A stretch of DNA of 64,000 nt from an uncultured Oscillospiraceae bacterium (GCA_902492455.1 CABULH010000004.1:62001-126000), one strand, 5' to 3'. Shown: positions 8,594 through 18,251, counted from the stretch's first letter. The notes: a model not told the origin generated them from the sequence alone. Program-made: numbers and translations.

Positions 8594-9934
8594 TCACCCC
8601 ATTTTTACAAATCCGGCAACAAAAAAGCCGTCGGTATTATGTATGTGCGGAAACAGCGTAATAGAAGCTCCTAATTCCATTCCTGCCTGTGTAAACCAGT
8701 GAGACAGCGGCAGCATCCGCGGCTGAAAATCGGAGTGTTCCCGTAAGAAGCGCGCCGCAACCCCCTCATTTTCCGCCGGGTTCAAAGTACAGGTGCTGTA
8801 CTGCAACACGCCGCCAGGTCTGCACATCGCTGCGGCCCGTTCCAGAATCGCATACTGAATTGCCGGCAGATCCGCAAAATCCGCCAACGGCTTATAACGA
8901 ATTTCCGGCTTCCGCCGAATAACCCCTAACCCGGAGCAAGGCACATCGCAGAGAACCCGGTCAAACACGGATAGCAACGGCTCCGGACAGGGTCGTGAAG
9001 CATCTCGTACTGCTGTGCGCATCATGGTAATCCCCAATTCGGCCGCACGTGCTTCCATAGCCTCGCATTTGGCGGCATAAAGATCGCCTGACAGCAGTTC
9101 CCCACTGTTTTCCATCCCTTGGGCAATGGTAAAGCTTTTCCCACCAGGAGCGGCGCAGACATCCGCCACCCGTTCACCCGGCCTCGCTCCCAACGCCAGA
9201 CAATCAATCTGTGAGGCCGCATCTTGATGATAATAGCAGTTTTTTACAATTTTCGCAAGTCTTTTTCCGTCCGATCCATTCTGCAAGTAATAACAGGCAG
9301 GCAGCTGAGGTTCCCGACGATAGACAATATCCGCTTCCGACAACTGATTTTCAAACTCTTGTGCTGTCATCTTCAGCGTGTTCAGACGGATAGTGGTTTC
9401 CGGAAGATCGTTGATATGCTCCAACAGCGCCCGTGCAGTTTCCTCACCATAAGCTTTTTTCCACAATGAAATTAAGGGTTCCGGACAGGAATACCGCACC
9501 GCATCCCCGGCATCTCCTATCGGAAGGTTTTCAAAAAGCCTGTCCTTTTTTCTCTCTACACTCCGCAGCACGCCGTTGACAAAACCAGATGCTTTGCCCT
9601 GCTGCATCTGCCGGGTGAGCTTCACCGCTTCATTGACAGCGGCAGACGCGGGAATCCGATCCATGTACAGCAGCTGATATACCCCCAGCCGGAGAATCTC
9701 CAGCACAGTGGGATGCATCTTTTTTAAAGCCACCGAAGAGCACTGCTCCAGCGCATAATCGATGGTCAGCCGCCGTTCCGTCACCCCGTATAACAGACGG
9801 GTGGCAAAGATCTGATCCTGGGGTGTGAGCACGCCGCTTTTCAACAGATTGTCCAGTACGATATTGGAATAGCCGCCGCTGTGATTGATCTTCAGCAGCG
9901 CTTCAACCGCCGCCCGGCGGGCATCGGCAGCCAT
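8594..9934 (-). CDS. rsmB: 16S rRNA m5C967 methyltransferase RsmB
   Basis: A 446-aa protein with an N-terminal NusB-like RNA-binding domain (about 1-140) and a C-terminal Rossmann methyltransferase. SAM site VCAAPGGKSFT, the DVPCSGLGVIRRKPE motif with one catalytic Cys, and QYSTCTLNPAENE with the second. Its ATG shares one base with the stop of the peptidase gene (TAATG). It is followed by rlmN, as in B. subtilis. Confidence 0.95.
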   Translation of the reverse strand: MAADARRAAVEALLKINHSGGYSNIVLDNLLKSGVLTPQDQIFATRLLYGVTERRLTIDYALEQCSSVALKKMHPTVLEILRLGVYQLLYMDRIPASAAVNEAVKLTRQMQQGKASGFVNGVLRSVERKKDRLFENLPIGDAGDAVRYSCPEPLISLWKKAYGEETARALLEHINDLPETTIRLNTLKMTAQEFENQLSEADIVYRREPQLPACYYLQNGSDGKRLAKIVKNCYYHQDAASQIDCLALGARPGERVADVCAAPGGKSFTIAQGMENSGELLSGDLYAAKCEAMEARAAELGITMMRTAVRDASRPCPEPLLSVFDRVLCDVPCSGLGVIRRKPEIRYKPLADFADLPAIQYAILERAAAMCRPGGVLQYSTCTLNPAENEGVAARFLREHSDFQPRMLPLSHWFTQAGMELGASITLFPHIHNTDGFFVAGFVKMG

Positions 9935-10626
9935 TAGTCATTCCTCCTGCGGCCGCCGACAATCAGCAGCAGACGAAGAAAACTCATCAGCGACAGGAAA
10001 AGAGCGGCCACATAGGTCATAGCGGCGGCAGTCAGCACCTTGCGGGCGCCGGTCAGTTCCTCCTCCGTCATGGTACCGCTTTCCCGCAAAGCCTTCATGG
10101 CCCGGGCACTGGCGTTGAATTCCACCGGCAAGGTAAGCAGCTGAAAGACCACCGACAAGCCAAAAAAAGCCACTCCCAGCATAGCCAACGGCTCCCATAT
10201 CAGCAGGCCGAAAAGCACCAGGTAGATGGACAACCCAGAGGCAATGCGGGTCACCGGCACGATAGCGTTGCGGATCTGGATGGGTGCGTACCCCTGGGCA
10301 TACTGCAGCGCATGTCCAGTTTCATGGGCGGCCACTCCCACGGCGGCGATAGAGCGTACTCCATACACGGTTTCCGACAGCCGAATCACATTTGCTCGGG
10401 GATCATAATGATCAGACAGGCTTCCCTTCACCATTTCCAAGGGCACATGGATACCGTTCTGGCGCTGAATCGCCGCAGAAGCCTCCGCCCCGGTCAGTCC
10501 GCCCCGGGTGCCGATCTGATTGTATTTTTTAAAGGTGGTCTGCACTTTAATCTGCGCCCAAAAGGTGACAATCAGTGCCGGTACTACCAAAATCAGATAC
10601 CATTTATCGATGAAAAAAAGTGGCAT
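9934..10626 (-). CDS. membrane zinc metallopeptidase (YugP-like, PF04298)
   Basis: A 230-aa membrane-bound metallopeptidase of the YugP type. An N-terminal helix (FFIDKWYLILVVPALIVTFW) is followed by a cytosolic part, the zinc motif HETGHALQ (HExxH) and two further hydrophobic stretches in the C-terminal half. The ATG giving MPLFFID is preferred over a TTG three codons earlier because GAAAGG fits it better. B. subtilis has no gene at this place in the cluster, but Clostridia often do; its position between fmt and rsmB is a lineage trait. Substrate unknown. Confidence 0.88.
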   Translation of the reverse strand: MPLFFIDKWYLILVVPALIVTFWAQIKVQTTFKKYNQIGTRGGLTGAEASAAIQRQNGIHVPLEMVKGSLSDHYDPRANVIRLSETVYGVRSIAAVGVAAHETGHALQYAQGYAPIQIRNAIVPVTRIASGLSIYLVLFGLLIWEPLAMLGVAFFGLSVVFQLLTLPVEFNASARAMKALRESGTMTEEELTGARKVLTAAAMTYVAALFLSLMSFLRLLLIVGGRRRND

Positions 10627-10662
10627 AGCATTCAACCTTTCGTTTCCGCTTGCTCCGGCTCG

Positions 10663-11589
10663 TTATTGCATCTGGTCTCCTAGTTTCATAGGATGACCCC
10701 GGAGAAAATCCTCCGCCGCCATACGCCGTGCTCCCTCGTACTGGACCTCCAACAGTTCCAGACCAATCCCATCGCCGCAGGCTATAGTCAAGGGGGACAG
10801 CGCCGTCACCGTGCCGGGCACGGCGGAATCAACATTCCCGCCCACCCGGCTGACATGGATTTTCAGAATTTTGCCTGCACAGGTACAGCTGGCGGAAGGC
10901 CAGGGATTCAGTCCCCGGACCTGGTTGTGCAGCTGGGACGCCGGTCGATTCCAGTCCAGCGGAGATTGAGACTTCTGCAACATCGGCGCATAACAGGATA
11001 GATCGTCATTCTGGGGTTGGGGAAGCAGCGCCCCTGCCTCCAGCCGTTTCAGCGTCTCGGATAACAGGGCGGCGCCGTCGGCGGCCAGCAGATCCTGCAG
11101 CTCGCCTCCGGTCATACTGTCCGGCACCTGTCGGCTGGCTTTCAGCAGCATATCTCCTGTATCCAGTCCCGCGCTCATCTGCATGGTGGTGACCCCTGCC
11201 TCAGTTTCTCCGTTGAGTACCGCCCACTGAATCGGCGCCGCTCCCCGGTATTTCGGCAGCAGGGAGGCGTGCACATTGACGCAGCCCAAAGGCGGGATAT
11301 CCAAAATCCGCTGGGACAGGATTTTCCCATAGGCCGCCACCACAATACAGTCCGGAGCAGCTGCTTTTAAGGTCTCATATACCTCGTCCGTTTTCAAAAT
11401 TTGCGGCTGCAGCACCGGCAGATCATGTGCAAGGGCGCACACCTTTACAGGAGGAGACGCCAGTTGATGTCCTCGTCCCTTAGGCTTATCCGCCTGAGTT
11501 ACCACCAGAACGACCTCATGGCCGTCCTGGAGCAGCCTCTCCAGACTGGGCACCGCGAAATCCGGGGTCCCCATAAATACGATTCTCAT
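10663..11589 (-). CDS. fmt: methionyl-tRNA formyltransferase
   Basis: A 308-aa enzyme that formylates initiator Met-tRNA from 10-formyl-THF. N-terminal Rossmann domain with MGTPDFAVPSL, the catalytic HASLLPKYRGAAPIQWA (His108), and a C-terminal OB-like tRNA-binding domain. It lies 19 nt after def, the deformylase that removes the same formyl group, as in most Firmicutes. Confidence 0.96.
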   Translation of the reverse strand: MRIVFMGTPDFAVPSLERLLQDGHEVVLVVTQADKPKGRGHQLASPPVKVCALAHDLPVLQPQILKTDEVYETLKAAAPDCIVVAAYGKILSQRILDIPPLGCVNVHASLLPKYRGAAPIQWAVLNGETEAGVTTMQMSAGLDTGDMLLKASRQVPDSMTGGELQDLLAADGAALLSETLKRLEAGALLPQPQNDDLSCYAPMLQKSQSPLDWNRPASQLHNQVRGLNPWPSASCTCAGKILKIHVSRVGGNVDSAVPGTVTALSPLTIACGDGIGLELLEVQYEGARRMAAEDFLRGHPMKLGDQMQ

Positions 11590-11608
11590 GCGGCGTTTCC
11601 GCCTCCTC

Positions 11609-12064
11609 TTATTCGGGATCCAGCATCCGGATTACATGCTCCTTAAAGAGAATACCATCCAGATGGTCATTTTCATGGCAGATGCAGCGGGCGGTGAGAT
11701 CCTCCCCCCACATAAAGAAATACTTGCCGTAACGGTCCTGAGCCTTGAGTTTGACTTTCTTGGGCCGGCGGGTGACGCCATACTCTCCCGGACAGGAAAG
11801 ACAGCCTTCCACATCCTCTTGCTTGCCCTTTCGTTCCACGATTTCGGGGTTAATCGCTTCTATGACTCCTTCCCCAAAATCCATAATGAACAGACGGCGC
11901 AGCACTCCCACCTGAGGAGCCGCCAGCCCGACGCCGTCGGCCTTATGCAGCGTTTCGGCCATATCGTCCAACAGCTGCCACAGGCGTTCGTCAAAATCAG
12001 TCACCGGCCGGCAGGTCTTGTGCAGAGCCGGATCCTCCTGGGTAATAATATTGCGGATAGCCAT
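11609..12064 (-). CDS. def: peptide deformylase
   Basis: A 151-aa metalloenzyme that removes formyl from new proteins. All three motifs are present: GVGLAAPQVG (about 44-53), EGCLS with metal Cys88, and HENDHLDG (130-137) with the two His ligands and catalytic Glu. GGAGG lies 10 nt before the ATG. A 94-nt AT-rich gap separates it from priA and may hold a weak internal promoter. Confidence 0.96.
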   Translation of the reverse strand: MAIRNIITQEDPALHKTCRPVTDFDERLWQLLDDMAETLHKADGVGLAAPQVGVLRRLFIMDFGEGVIEAINPEIVERKGKQEDVEGCLSCPGEYGVTRRPKKVKLKAQDRYGKYFFMWGEDLTARCICHENDHLDGILFKEHVIRMLDPE

Positions 12065-12158
12065 TTGTATTGTACCTCCAAGCCTTTAAGAATATCGTAA
12101 GAGTCTATGAATATTTGATTACATAGTTGACATCAAATGATTCTGCAATCCATGGTAT

Positions 12159-14618
12159 TTACAGCATCCCGGCGGGGTTCATATCCGCGTAAACCGTTAC
12201 CCGGCCGTTTTCTTTCTGTCGGCCAAAGCGGATCAGCATATCGCCGATCATCTTACGTGAACGAGAGGAAGCGATGATTTTCACCAGCACCTTGTAGCGG
12301 TATTTTCCCGCTACTTTGGCTACCACGGCCGGGGTAGGATCCAGTGCGATCAGCGGCACATCCGGATATTCTGCCGTAGCCGTTTGCCTCAGCAGCCGCA
12401 GGAAACGCACGGCAGCCTCCCGGACTTCATCCTCCGCCTGCCCGACAAAACCAAACAGACACAGATCCGCATAAGGCGGATATTTCATCATCTTCCGTGC
12501 GGCGATCTCAATCGCATAAAATCCCTCATAATCCTGATGAGAGGCCAGCTCAATGACATAATTTTCCGGCGTATAGGTCTGGATCACCGCCTTTCCCTCC
12601 ACATCTCGGCGACCTGCCCGGCCGATAACCTGAGTCAGCAGAGAGAAGGTGGTTTCGAAGCAGCGGTAGTCGTCTCCATACAGCGCCTGATCCGCGGACA
12701 GCACGCCTACCAGCCCTACATTGGGAAAATCCAGGCCCTTTGCCACCATCTGAGTACCGATCATGATAGAGTATTGGCCGGATGCGAACTGATTAAACTT
12801 CTTTTCATAAGCGAAACGGGACATGGTGGTGTCCGTATCCATCCGGAGAATCTTTTCTCCTGGAAACAGTTCTTCAATCTTTTCCTCCACACGCTGAGTT
12901 CCCAGGCCGGAATAGCGGATTTTATCCGAACCGCATTCCGGGCAGATGCGCACCGCCTCCTGCATATGGCCGCAGTAATGACAGATCAGCTGTCGGTTAG
13001 CATGATGATAAGTCATGGAAATACTGCAGGAGGGGCAGGTGATCACATGGCCGCAGGAACGGCAGGAAACAAAGGTGTTGTAACCCCGCCGGTTCAGCAA
13101 TAGGATCACCTGGCGTCCGGCTCCCAGGCATTCCTCCATCTCCCGGCGCAGCTGTCCGCTGAGAATATTATCCTCCGCTGCCTCCGCCCGCATATCCACC
13201 ACTTCCACCGCCGGCAGCTGGGCGTCGCCATAGCGTGAGGTCAGACTGCAGAGAGCATATCGGCCAGTCTGAGCAGCATGGAAGCTTTCTACAGAAGGAG
13301 TGGCAGAGGTGAGCAACAGCAAGGCCCGATGTCGGGCACAGCGGAACTTCGCTACATCCCGGGCGTGATACCGTGGCGAGGATTCAGACTTATAGGTGTG
13401 CTCTTGTTCCTCATCCATCACAATCAGCCCCAGGTTGGAACAGGGGGCAAACACGGCGGAACGGGTACCCACTACAATTTGGGCATCTCCCCTTTTGATC
13501 CGCTTCCACTCGTCCATCCGTTCCCCCATAGACAGCGCACTGTGAAGCACCGCCACCCGGCTGCCGTACTGATTGAGGAAAAGAGACATCATCTGAGGTG
13601 TCAAAGAGATTTCCGGCACCATAACCAGCACCTGTTTGCCGTCCTCAAGTACCTGATTGATCAGATTCATGTACACCTGAGTTTTTCCGCTGCCGGTTAC
13701 ACCATACAGCAGCGCACAGGCTGGTTTTCCGCTCTTATATGTTTTCAGCAGGCTTTCAAAAGCCTGCTGCTGTTCGCCGTTTAATACAGAAGAGGCCAGT
13801 TCCGGACAAGAAGGAGCCTGCCGGTGAGGCGAACGCAGAACCTCTTCGTCATAGTATTCCAATAATCCTTTGCGTTCCAGCGCCGTCACCACGGCCGGGG
13901 TAACAGAGGTAAAGTAGCAGACCTCCTTGACAGAGGCACAGCCTACCTCGGCCAGCAGCCGAAGCACCGCCTTTTGTTTATCTGTGCATTTAAAAACGGC
14001 GATCTTGTCTTCCAGCGCCTGCAGCTCAAATCCGAGCCGAACCATGCGGACGGTGGCATCTCCCGTCAGACGATAGGCATCGTCGGTACGGCGGGCTATT
14101 CCCTTTTCCACCAGAATTTCCGGCAATCGGCATCCATCATCATAACCAAGAGCGGTCAGCAGCTTTTCCCGATCGATTCCATTTTTGTGGGCGGCAATAA
14201 ACTCCGCCATCAGCTTTTCTTCCAGCGGCAGAGTACCGGCTTCATCGGGTTCCAGTACCCTTGCCCGGTATACAGGACGGATTTTCATGGAAAACCCCGT
14301 GGGCAGCATGGCGCGCACCACATCAAACACCGTGCAGAAGGTGCGCTCCTTGATCCACAGGGCTAAGTCCATCATTTCATCATCCAGCAGTGGTTTTGGG
14401 TCCAGCACGGAAAAAACCGGCTTCAGCTTGGCGACTTCCGCTTCGCCGTCCAGTTCCACCACCACACCCTGCCGCTTTCGATTACCGCCACCGAAGGGGA
14501 CCAGCACACGGCATCCCCGTTCCACTGGCCCCAGAGACTCAGGCACCGTGTAGCTGTACAGCTTGTCGAAGTGATACGCCGCCTGATCCACGGCGATTTT
14601 AATCACTCTAAGCGGCAT
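12159..14618 (-). CDS. priA: primosomal protein N' / replication restart helicase PriA
   Basis: An 819-aa 3'-5' helicase that reloads the replisome at stalled forks. Start at MPLRVIKIAV, after GAGAGGTGA, eight codons inside the longest frame. N-terminal 3'-DNA binding and winged-helix domains come first (about 1-200), then Walker A GVTGSGKT (306-313), DEEQ in place of DEAH, and the paired zinc site CRSCGHVITCPSC ... CHYCGH ... CPECGS, followed by the second helicase lobe (GTQMVAKGLDFPNVGLVGVL). coaBC, which sits between rpoZ and priA in B. subtilis, is missing. Confidence 0.95.
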   Translation of the reverse strand: MPLRVIKIAVDQAAYHFDKLYSYTVPESLGPVERGCRVLVPFGGGNRKRQGVVVELDGEAEVAKLKPVFSVLDPKPLLDDEMMDLALWIKERTFCTVFDVVRAMLPTGFSMKIRPVYRARVLEPDEAGTLPLEEKLMAEFIAAHKNGIDREKLLTALGYDDGCRLPEILVEKGIARRTDDAYRLTGDATVRMVRLGFELQALEDKIAVFKCTDKQKAVLRLLAEVGCASVKEVCYFTSVTPAVVTALERKGLLEYYDEEVLRSPHRQAPSCPELASSVLNGEQQQAFESLLKTYKSGKPACALLYGVTGSGKTQVYMNLINQVLEDGKQVLVMVPEISLTPQMMSLFLNQYGSRVAVLHSALSMGERMDEWKRIKRGDAQIVVGTRSAVFAPCSNLGLIVMDEEQEHTYKSESSPRYHARDVAKFRCARHRALLLLTSATPSVESFHAAQTGRYALCSLTSRYGDAQLPAVEVVDMRAEAAEDNILSGQLRREMEECLGAGRQVILLLNRRGYNTFVSCRSCGHVITCPSCSISMTYHHANRQLICHYCGHMQEAVRICPECGSDKIRYSGLGTQRVEEKIEELFPGEKILRMDTDTTMSRFAYEKKFNQFASGQYSIMIGTQMVAKGLDFPNVGLVGVLSADQALYGDDYRCFETTFSLLTQVIGRAGRRDVEGKAVIQTYTPENYVIELASHQDYEGFYAIEIAARKMMKYPPYADLCLFGFVGQAEDEVREAAVRFLRLLRQTATAEYPDVPLIALDPTPAVVAKVAGKYRYKVLVKIIASSRSRKMIGDMLIRFGRQKENGRVTVYADMNPAGML

Positions 14619-14648
14619 CCCGTCACCTCTCTCCTTCTGCACGGGAAA

Positions 14649-14855
14649 TCAGTCTTCCTTTTCCTCATGAACGATTAAGCGATAATCGCCGTCCTTAATA
14701 TCAGAAATTGCCAGGCTCACCGGTTTTTCCGTCAGAATCACGCCGCCGTTTTCAGCATCTTCCGCAATTTCCCGCGCGCGCTTGGCAACCCCCACCACCA
14801 CGGCGTAACGGCTGTTATTGCCCTTCAGTTTTTCAATATCAGTGGGTCTCAACAT
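14649..14855 (-). CDS. rpoZ: RNA polymerase omega subunit
   Basis: A 68-aa subunit that helps assemble RNA polymerase. Start at MLRPTDIEKL, 19 codons inside the longest frame, because GGAGG is 9 nt upstream and the length then fits the family. It overlaps the 3' end of gmk by 17 nt. Typical sequence SRYAVVVGVAKRAREIA, followed by KPVSLAISDIKDG. Confidence 0.92.
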   Translation of the reverse strand: MLRPTDIEKLKGNNSRYAVVVGVAKRAREIAEDAENGGVILTEKPVSLAISDIKDGDYRLIVHEEKED

Positions 14856-15459
14856 CGTCCAAAACCTCCAAAACATAGTTTTCCATGCGGGAATACCGCA
14901 TCTGTTCCGCATCGATAATAGTGTTGATCCGCTTAACGGCCAACTCCACCTCGTCGTTCAGCACTACATAATCATACCGGAAGGCCCGGGTCAGCTCCCT
15001 TCGGGCAACCTCCATCCGTCCCCGGATTTTATCCTCCGTCTCGGTCCCCCGATCCCGCAGCCGTCTCTCCAGCTCAGTCATGGAGGGAATGGTAATAAAG
15101 ATGGAAACCAAATCGGAACGGAAATCCATTACCTTTTCGGCCCCTTGTACCTCAATCTCCAACAGAACATTTTTCCCTTGATTCAGCCAGCGGGTAATGG
15201 CGTCCTCCGGCGTGCCGTAATAATTCCCGTTATACTCGGCATATTCCAGCAGGGCGTTTTCTCCAATCATCCTTTCAAAGTCCTCACGAGTACGGAAGAA
15301 ATAATGAATCCCGTCTTCCTCTCCCGGCCGCGGATCTCGGGTGGTAACGGAAATGGACAGCACGGTATCTTCCCGCTGCTGCAGCAAACTCTTGATAATC
15401 GTGCCTTTTCCGGAACCGGACGGGCCGGATAGGACGATCAGCATACCTCGCTTATTCAT
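14839..15459 (-). CDS. gmk: guanylate kinase
   Basis: A 206-aa enzyme that phosphorylates GMP to GDP. Start at MNKRGMLIVL, overlapping the remA stop by 8 nt. P-loop GPSGSGKG (12-19), GMP-site residues in TTRDPRPGEEDGIHY, and LLEIEVQGA. The order remA-gmk-rpoZ is the common Firmicute one. Confidence 0.96.
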   Translation of the reverse strand: MNKRGMLIVLSGPSGSGKGTIIKSLLQQREDTVLSISVTTRDPRPGEEDGIHYFFRTREDFERMIGENALLEYAEYNGNYYGTPEDAITRWLNQGKNVLLEIEVQGAEKVMDFRSDLVSIFITIPSMTELERRLRDRGTETEDKIRGRMEVARRELTRAFRYDYVVLNDEVELAVKRINTIIDAEQMRYSRMENYVLEVLDDVETH

Positions 15460-15724
15460 CGTCCTCCAGCTCCTCCTCGTCTTCTTCCTCACGGTCGTTT
15501 AGCCGATTGGCTACCGTCTCTGGCTGTACAGCGGACAGGATGACATGATCGCTGTCCGTCACCAGCACCGCCCGGGTACGACGGCCGTAGGTAGCGTCAA
15601 TCAGAGTGCCTCTGTCCTTGGCGTCCTGAATAATCCGCTTGATGGGCGCGGATTCCGGACTGACAATCGCCACCAGTCGGCTGGCCGAAACCATGTTTCC
15701 AAAGCCGATATTGATCAGTTTCAT
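15452..15724 (-). CDS. remA: RemA/DUF370 regulator
   Basis: A 90-aa protein with the RemA sequence MKLINIGFGNMVSASRLVAI and DATYGRRTRAVLVTDS. RemA of Bacillus forms DNA-binding rings and activates matrix and osmoprotection genes. Start at MKLINIG, 12 codons inside the longest frame, following GGAAGAGG-like purines. An acidic tail of about 20 residues (EEEDEEELEDDE) overlaps gmk. Target genes in this organism are unknown. Confidence 0.92.
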   Translation of the reverse strand: MKLINIGFGNMVSASRLVAIVSPESAPIKRIIQDAKDRGTLIDATYGRRTRAVLVTDSDHVILSAVQPETVANRLNDREEEDEEELEDDE

Positions 15725-15780
15725 ACGGGAACCGTCCTTCCTCTTCCATCCTGATTTCATTCTTGGTTACGGGAAACGTT

Positions 15781-16659
15781 CTATTCAATATTCTGTATCT
15801 GTTCCCGGATTTTCTCAATTTCGGCCTTGATATCCACCACAACCCGCGCCAATTGAACATCCTGAGACTTGGAACCGATGGTATTGGTCTCCCGATTGAT
15901 CTCCTGAACCAAAAAATCCAGCTTACGCCCCACTGGTTCGCTGCTGTCCAGCATATGTTCCAGCTGATCCAGGTGGCTGCGCAGACGTACCGTTTCTTCC
16001 GCCACAGCAATTTTATCGGCAAACAGCGCCGCCTCGGTCAGCAGCCGCTGCTCGTCAACCGTTGCCGTACCCAGCAGTTCCCGCATACGGGCCTCCACCT
16101 TGTCCATGTGCTCCTTCACCGTCTGCGGAGAGCGCTCTTCCACCAGAGTTACCGCATTCAAAATGGTGCGACGGCGGCCAAGCACATCCTCCCGCATCCG
16201 AGCGCCTTCTCGTTCCCGCATCTGTATAAACCGTTCCATAGCCATATCGGCTACCTGACGCACAGCCCCCCAGATTTTTTCCTCATCCTCCGCCGCTTTG
16301 CGCACGGTAAGTATATCCGGATAGCGAGCCAGATTGGCAACGGTTACATCGTCCCGCAGACCGTAGCGCTCCGCCAAGGCCCGCAGTCCCCGCAGATATC
16401 CTTCCGCCAAAGCATAGTTTACCGCCACCTCGCTGCCGGGAGCGTCGATGATGTCAATGGAGACGAAAACATCCACCTTTCCCCTGGAGATGGACCCCTG
16501 AAGATAAGTCTTGAGTTTATCATCCAAAAATCCGTAGGTACGGGGCAGACGAGAGGTATATTCATAATAACGGTGGTTCACGGATTTGATTTCAACGGTG
16601 ATGTCCATTCCATCCACCGTCGCCTGACCGCGTCCGTAACCGGTCATGCTTCTGATCAT
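15781..16659 (-). CDS. YicC/YloC family endoribonuclease
   Basis: A 292-aa protein starting MIRSMTGYGRG, the hallmark of the family (the longest frame adds 25 unlikely codons). Includes EIKSVNHRYYEYTSRLPR and the C-terminal DUF1732 part FLVQEINRETNTIGSKSQD, which ends near a conserved VVDIKAEIEKIREQ. E. coli YicC is an RNase acting on small RNAs. It is the first gene of the long operon, directly behind a strong promoter. Confidence 0.92.
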   Translation of the reverse strand: MIRSMTGYGRGQATVDGMDITVEIKSVNHRYYEYTSRLPRTYGFLDDKLKTYLQGSISRGKVDVFVSIDIIDAPGSEVAVNYALAEGYLRGLRALAERYGLRDDVTVANLARYPDILTVRKAAEDEEKIWGAVRQVADMAMERFIQMREREGARMREDVLGRRRTILNAVTLVEERSPQTVKEHMDKVEARMRELLGTATVDEQRLLTEAALFADKIAVAEETVRLRSHLDQLEHMLDSSEPVGRKLDFLVQEINRETNTIGSKSQDVQLARVVVDIKAEIEKIREQIQNIE

Positions 16660-16704
16660 GAGGCACCTCGTTTCTTCTCTTGCCCAGAAGGGATTCTTCT
16701 CCAT

Positions 16705-16734
16705 ATTGTACCAGTTTTCCCCCGGGCCTGTCAA
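16705..16734 (-). promoter_or_regulatory. sigma-A promoter of the yicC-to-spoVM operon
   Basis: TTGACA (16729-16734) and TACAAT (16705-16710) on the minus strand, 18 bp apart, with TGG before the -10. It is 45 bp upstream of yicC, and no other strong promoter or terminator was seen before the hairpin at 2676-2726. Confidence 0.8.
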
Positions 16735-16754
16735 CTAAAGAACAGGGAAAACAA

Positions 16755-16780
16755 ACGAAAGCCCCATCCGGGGCTTTCGT
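16755..16780 (-). terminator. rho-independent terminator after the carboxytransferase operon
   Basis: Perfect 11-bp stem ACGAAAGCCCC / GGGGCTTTCGT with a 4-nt loop. On the minus strand it is followed by TTTGTTTT, so it ends the oadA-like gene. Confidence 0.85.
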
Positions 16781-16805
16781 TACTATGACATCCGATATCC
16801 GGGCA

Positions 16806-18206
16806 TCAGACGGGATGCACTTTCTCCTCTTCGTTCAGATGCTTGCCGTCGATGTGATATTTCTTGTTGCGCCGTTTCTCAAAGAATTTCACCGCCACCT
16901 GACCGAACTGAGCATAGGTGAGCACATCCTCTTCCTGCTCATACCATTCGGCCACCTCGGCGCGCATCTTTTCCAGCTCCGGCTCCAGGCGATCCGCGGG
17001 ACGGCAGGTAATGGGCTCCTCGTCACCGATAATCTTTTGGATGAATTCCGGCTTGATCGGCACCGGTGTGGCGCCGTATTCGCCCCGGACCAGACCTTTG
17101 AATTCCTTGGTCACCATCTTATAGCGCTCGCCGCCGATGATATTGAACACCGCCTGGGTGCCCACAATCTGAGAAGATGGCGTAACCAGGGGCGGGAAGC
17201 CGGCGTCCTCACGGACCCGCGGCACTTCCTGCAGCACGTCCTCCAGTTTGTCTTCCTTGCCAGCCTGCTTAAGCTGACTTACTAAGTTGGAAAGCATACC
17301 GCCGGGCACCTGATAGATCAGGGCGTTGGTGTCCACTTCCAACATTTTTGGATTCAGCAGACCGCTGTCCATATACTTTTTTCGCAGAGTTTTGAAATGC
17401 TTGCTCACTTCACTGAGCTTCACCAGATCCAGACCGGTGTCATATTCCGTCCCCTTGAGAGCCGCCACAATGGATTCCGTAGCCGGATGAGAAGTACCCA
17501 TCGCCAGCGGGGAAAGAGCGGTATCCACCACGTCGGCGCCCGCCTCGATGGCCTTGAGCAGCACCATGTCAGCAATACCAGCGGTGAAATGGGAATGCAC
17601 CTGAATCGGGATTTTCACCGTTTCCTTCAGGGCTTTCACCAAGTCATAGGTCTCATAAGGAATCAGCAGACCGGCCATATCCTTGATGCAGATGGAATCC
17701 GCGCCGGTTTCTTCCAATGCCTTGGCGTATTGCACAAAATAGTCGATGTTGTGCACCGGGCTGGTGGTATAGGAAATCGCCACCTGCACATGGGCACCCT
17801 TTTCCTTGCGGGCGGCCTTAATGGAGGTTTCCAGATTACGGATATCATTGAGAGCGTCGAAAATCCGGATGATATCAATGCCGTTGGCTACGGATTTCTG
17901 CACGAAATATTCCACGATATCATCCGCATAATGGCGGTAACCCAACATGTTCTGACCACGGAAAAGCATCTGCAGCTTGGTTTTAGGCATCCTCTGCCGC
18001 AGGGTGCGCAGACGATCCCAAGGATCCTCATCCAGAAAGCGCAGGCAGGCGTCAAAGGTCGCGCCGCCCCAGCATTCCAGCGAATGGAACCCGATGTCGT
18101 CCAGCTGCTCCAGAGCGGGCAGCATCTCTTCGGTGGTCATGCGGGTGGCGATCAGCGACTGATGCGCATCCCGCAGTATGGTATCGGTTATGCCGACTTT
18201 TGCCAT
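16806..18206 (-). CDS. oadA: oxaloacetate decarboxylase alpha / transcarboxylase 5S-type subunit
   Basis: A 466-aa carboxyltransferase of the pyruvate carboxylase/OadA family, moving CO2 between biotin and oxaloacetate/pyruvate. Typical start GITDTILRDAHQSLIATRM, RGQNMLGYRHY, the metal site with HSHFTAG, and the conserved MAGLL and GGMLSNLVSQLKQ stretches. It has no C-terminal biotin domain; the biotin carrier is the separate gene just upstream. With the third gene of the operon it could be a sodium-pumping decarboxylase (beta subunit elsewhere) or a soluble methylmalonyl-CoA:pyruvate transcarboxylase (5S subunit). No membrane beta subunit is in the window. Confidence 0.88.
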   Translation of the reverse strand: MAKVGITDTILRDAHQSLIATRMTTEEMLPALEQLDDIGFHSLECWGGATFDACLRFLDEDPWDRLRTLRQRMPKTKLQMLFRGQNMLGYRHYADDIVEYFVQKSVANGIDIIRIFDALNDIRNLETSIKAARKEKGAHVQVAISYTTSPVHNIDYFVQYAKALEETGADSICIKDMAGLLIPYETYDLVKALKETVKIPIQVHSHFTAGIADMVLLKAIEAGADVVDTALSPLAMGTSHPATESIVAALKGTEYDTGLDLVKLSEVSKHFKTLRKKYMDSGLLNPKMLEVDTNALIYQVPGGMLSNLVSQLKQAGKEDKLEDVLQEVPRVREDAGFPPLVTPSSQIVGTQAVFNIIGGERYKMVTKEFKGLVRGEYGATPVPIKPEFIQKIIGDEEPITCRPADRLEPELEKMRAEVAEWYEQEEDVLTYAQFGQVAVKFFEKRRNKKYHIDGKHLNEEEKVHPV

Positions 18207-18251
18207 AATTCCATCATTCCTTCCCTATTCGCTGCCGGTTTTCCCCGACGA

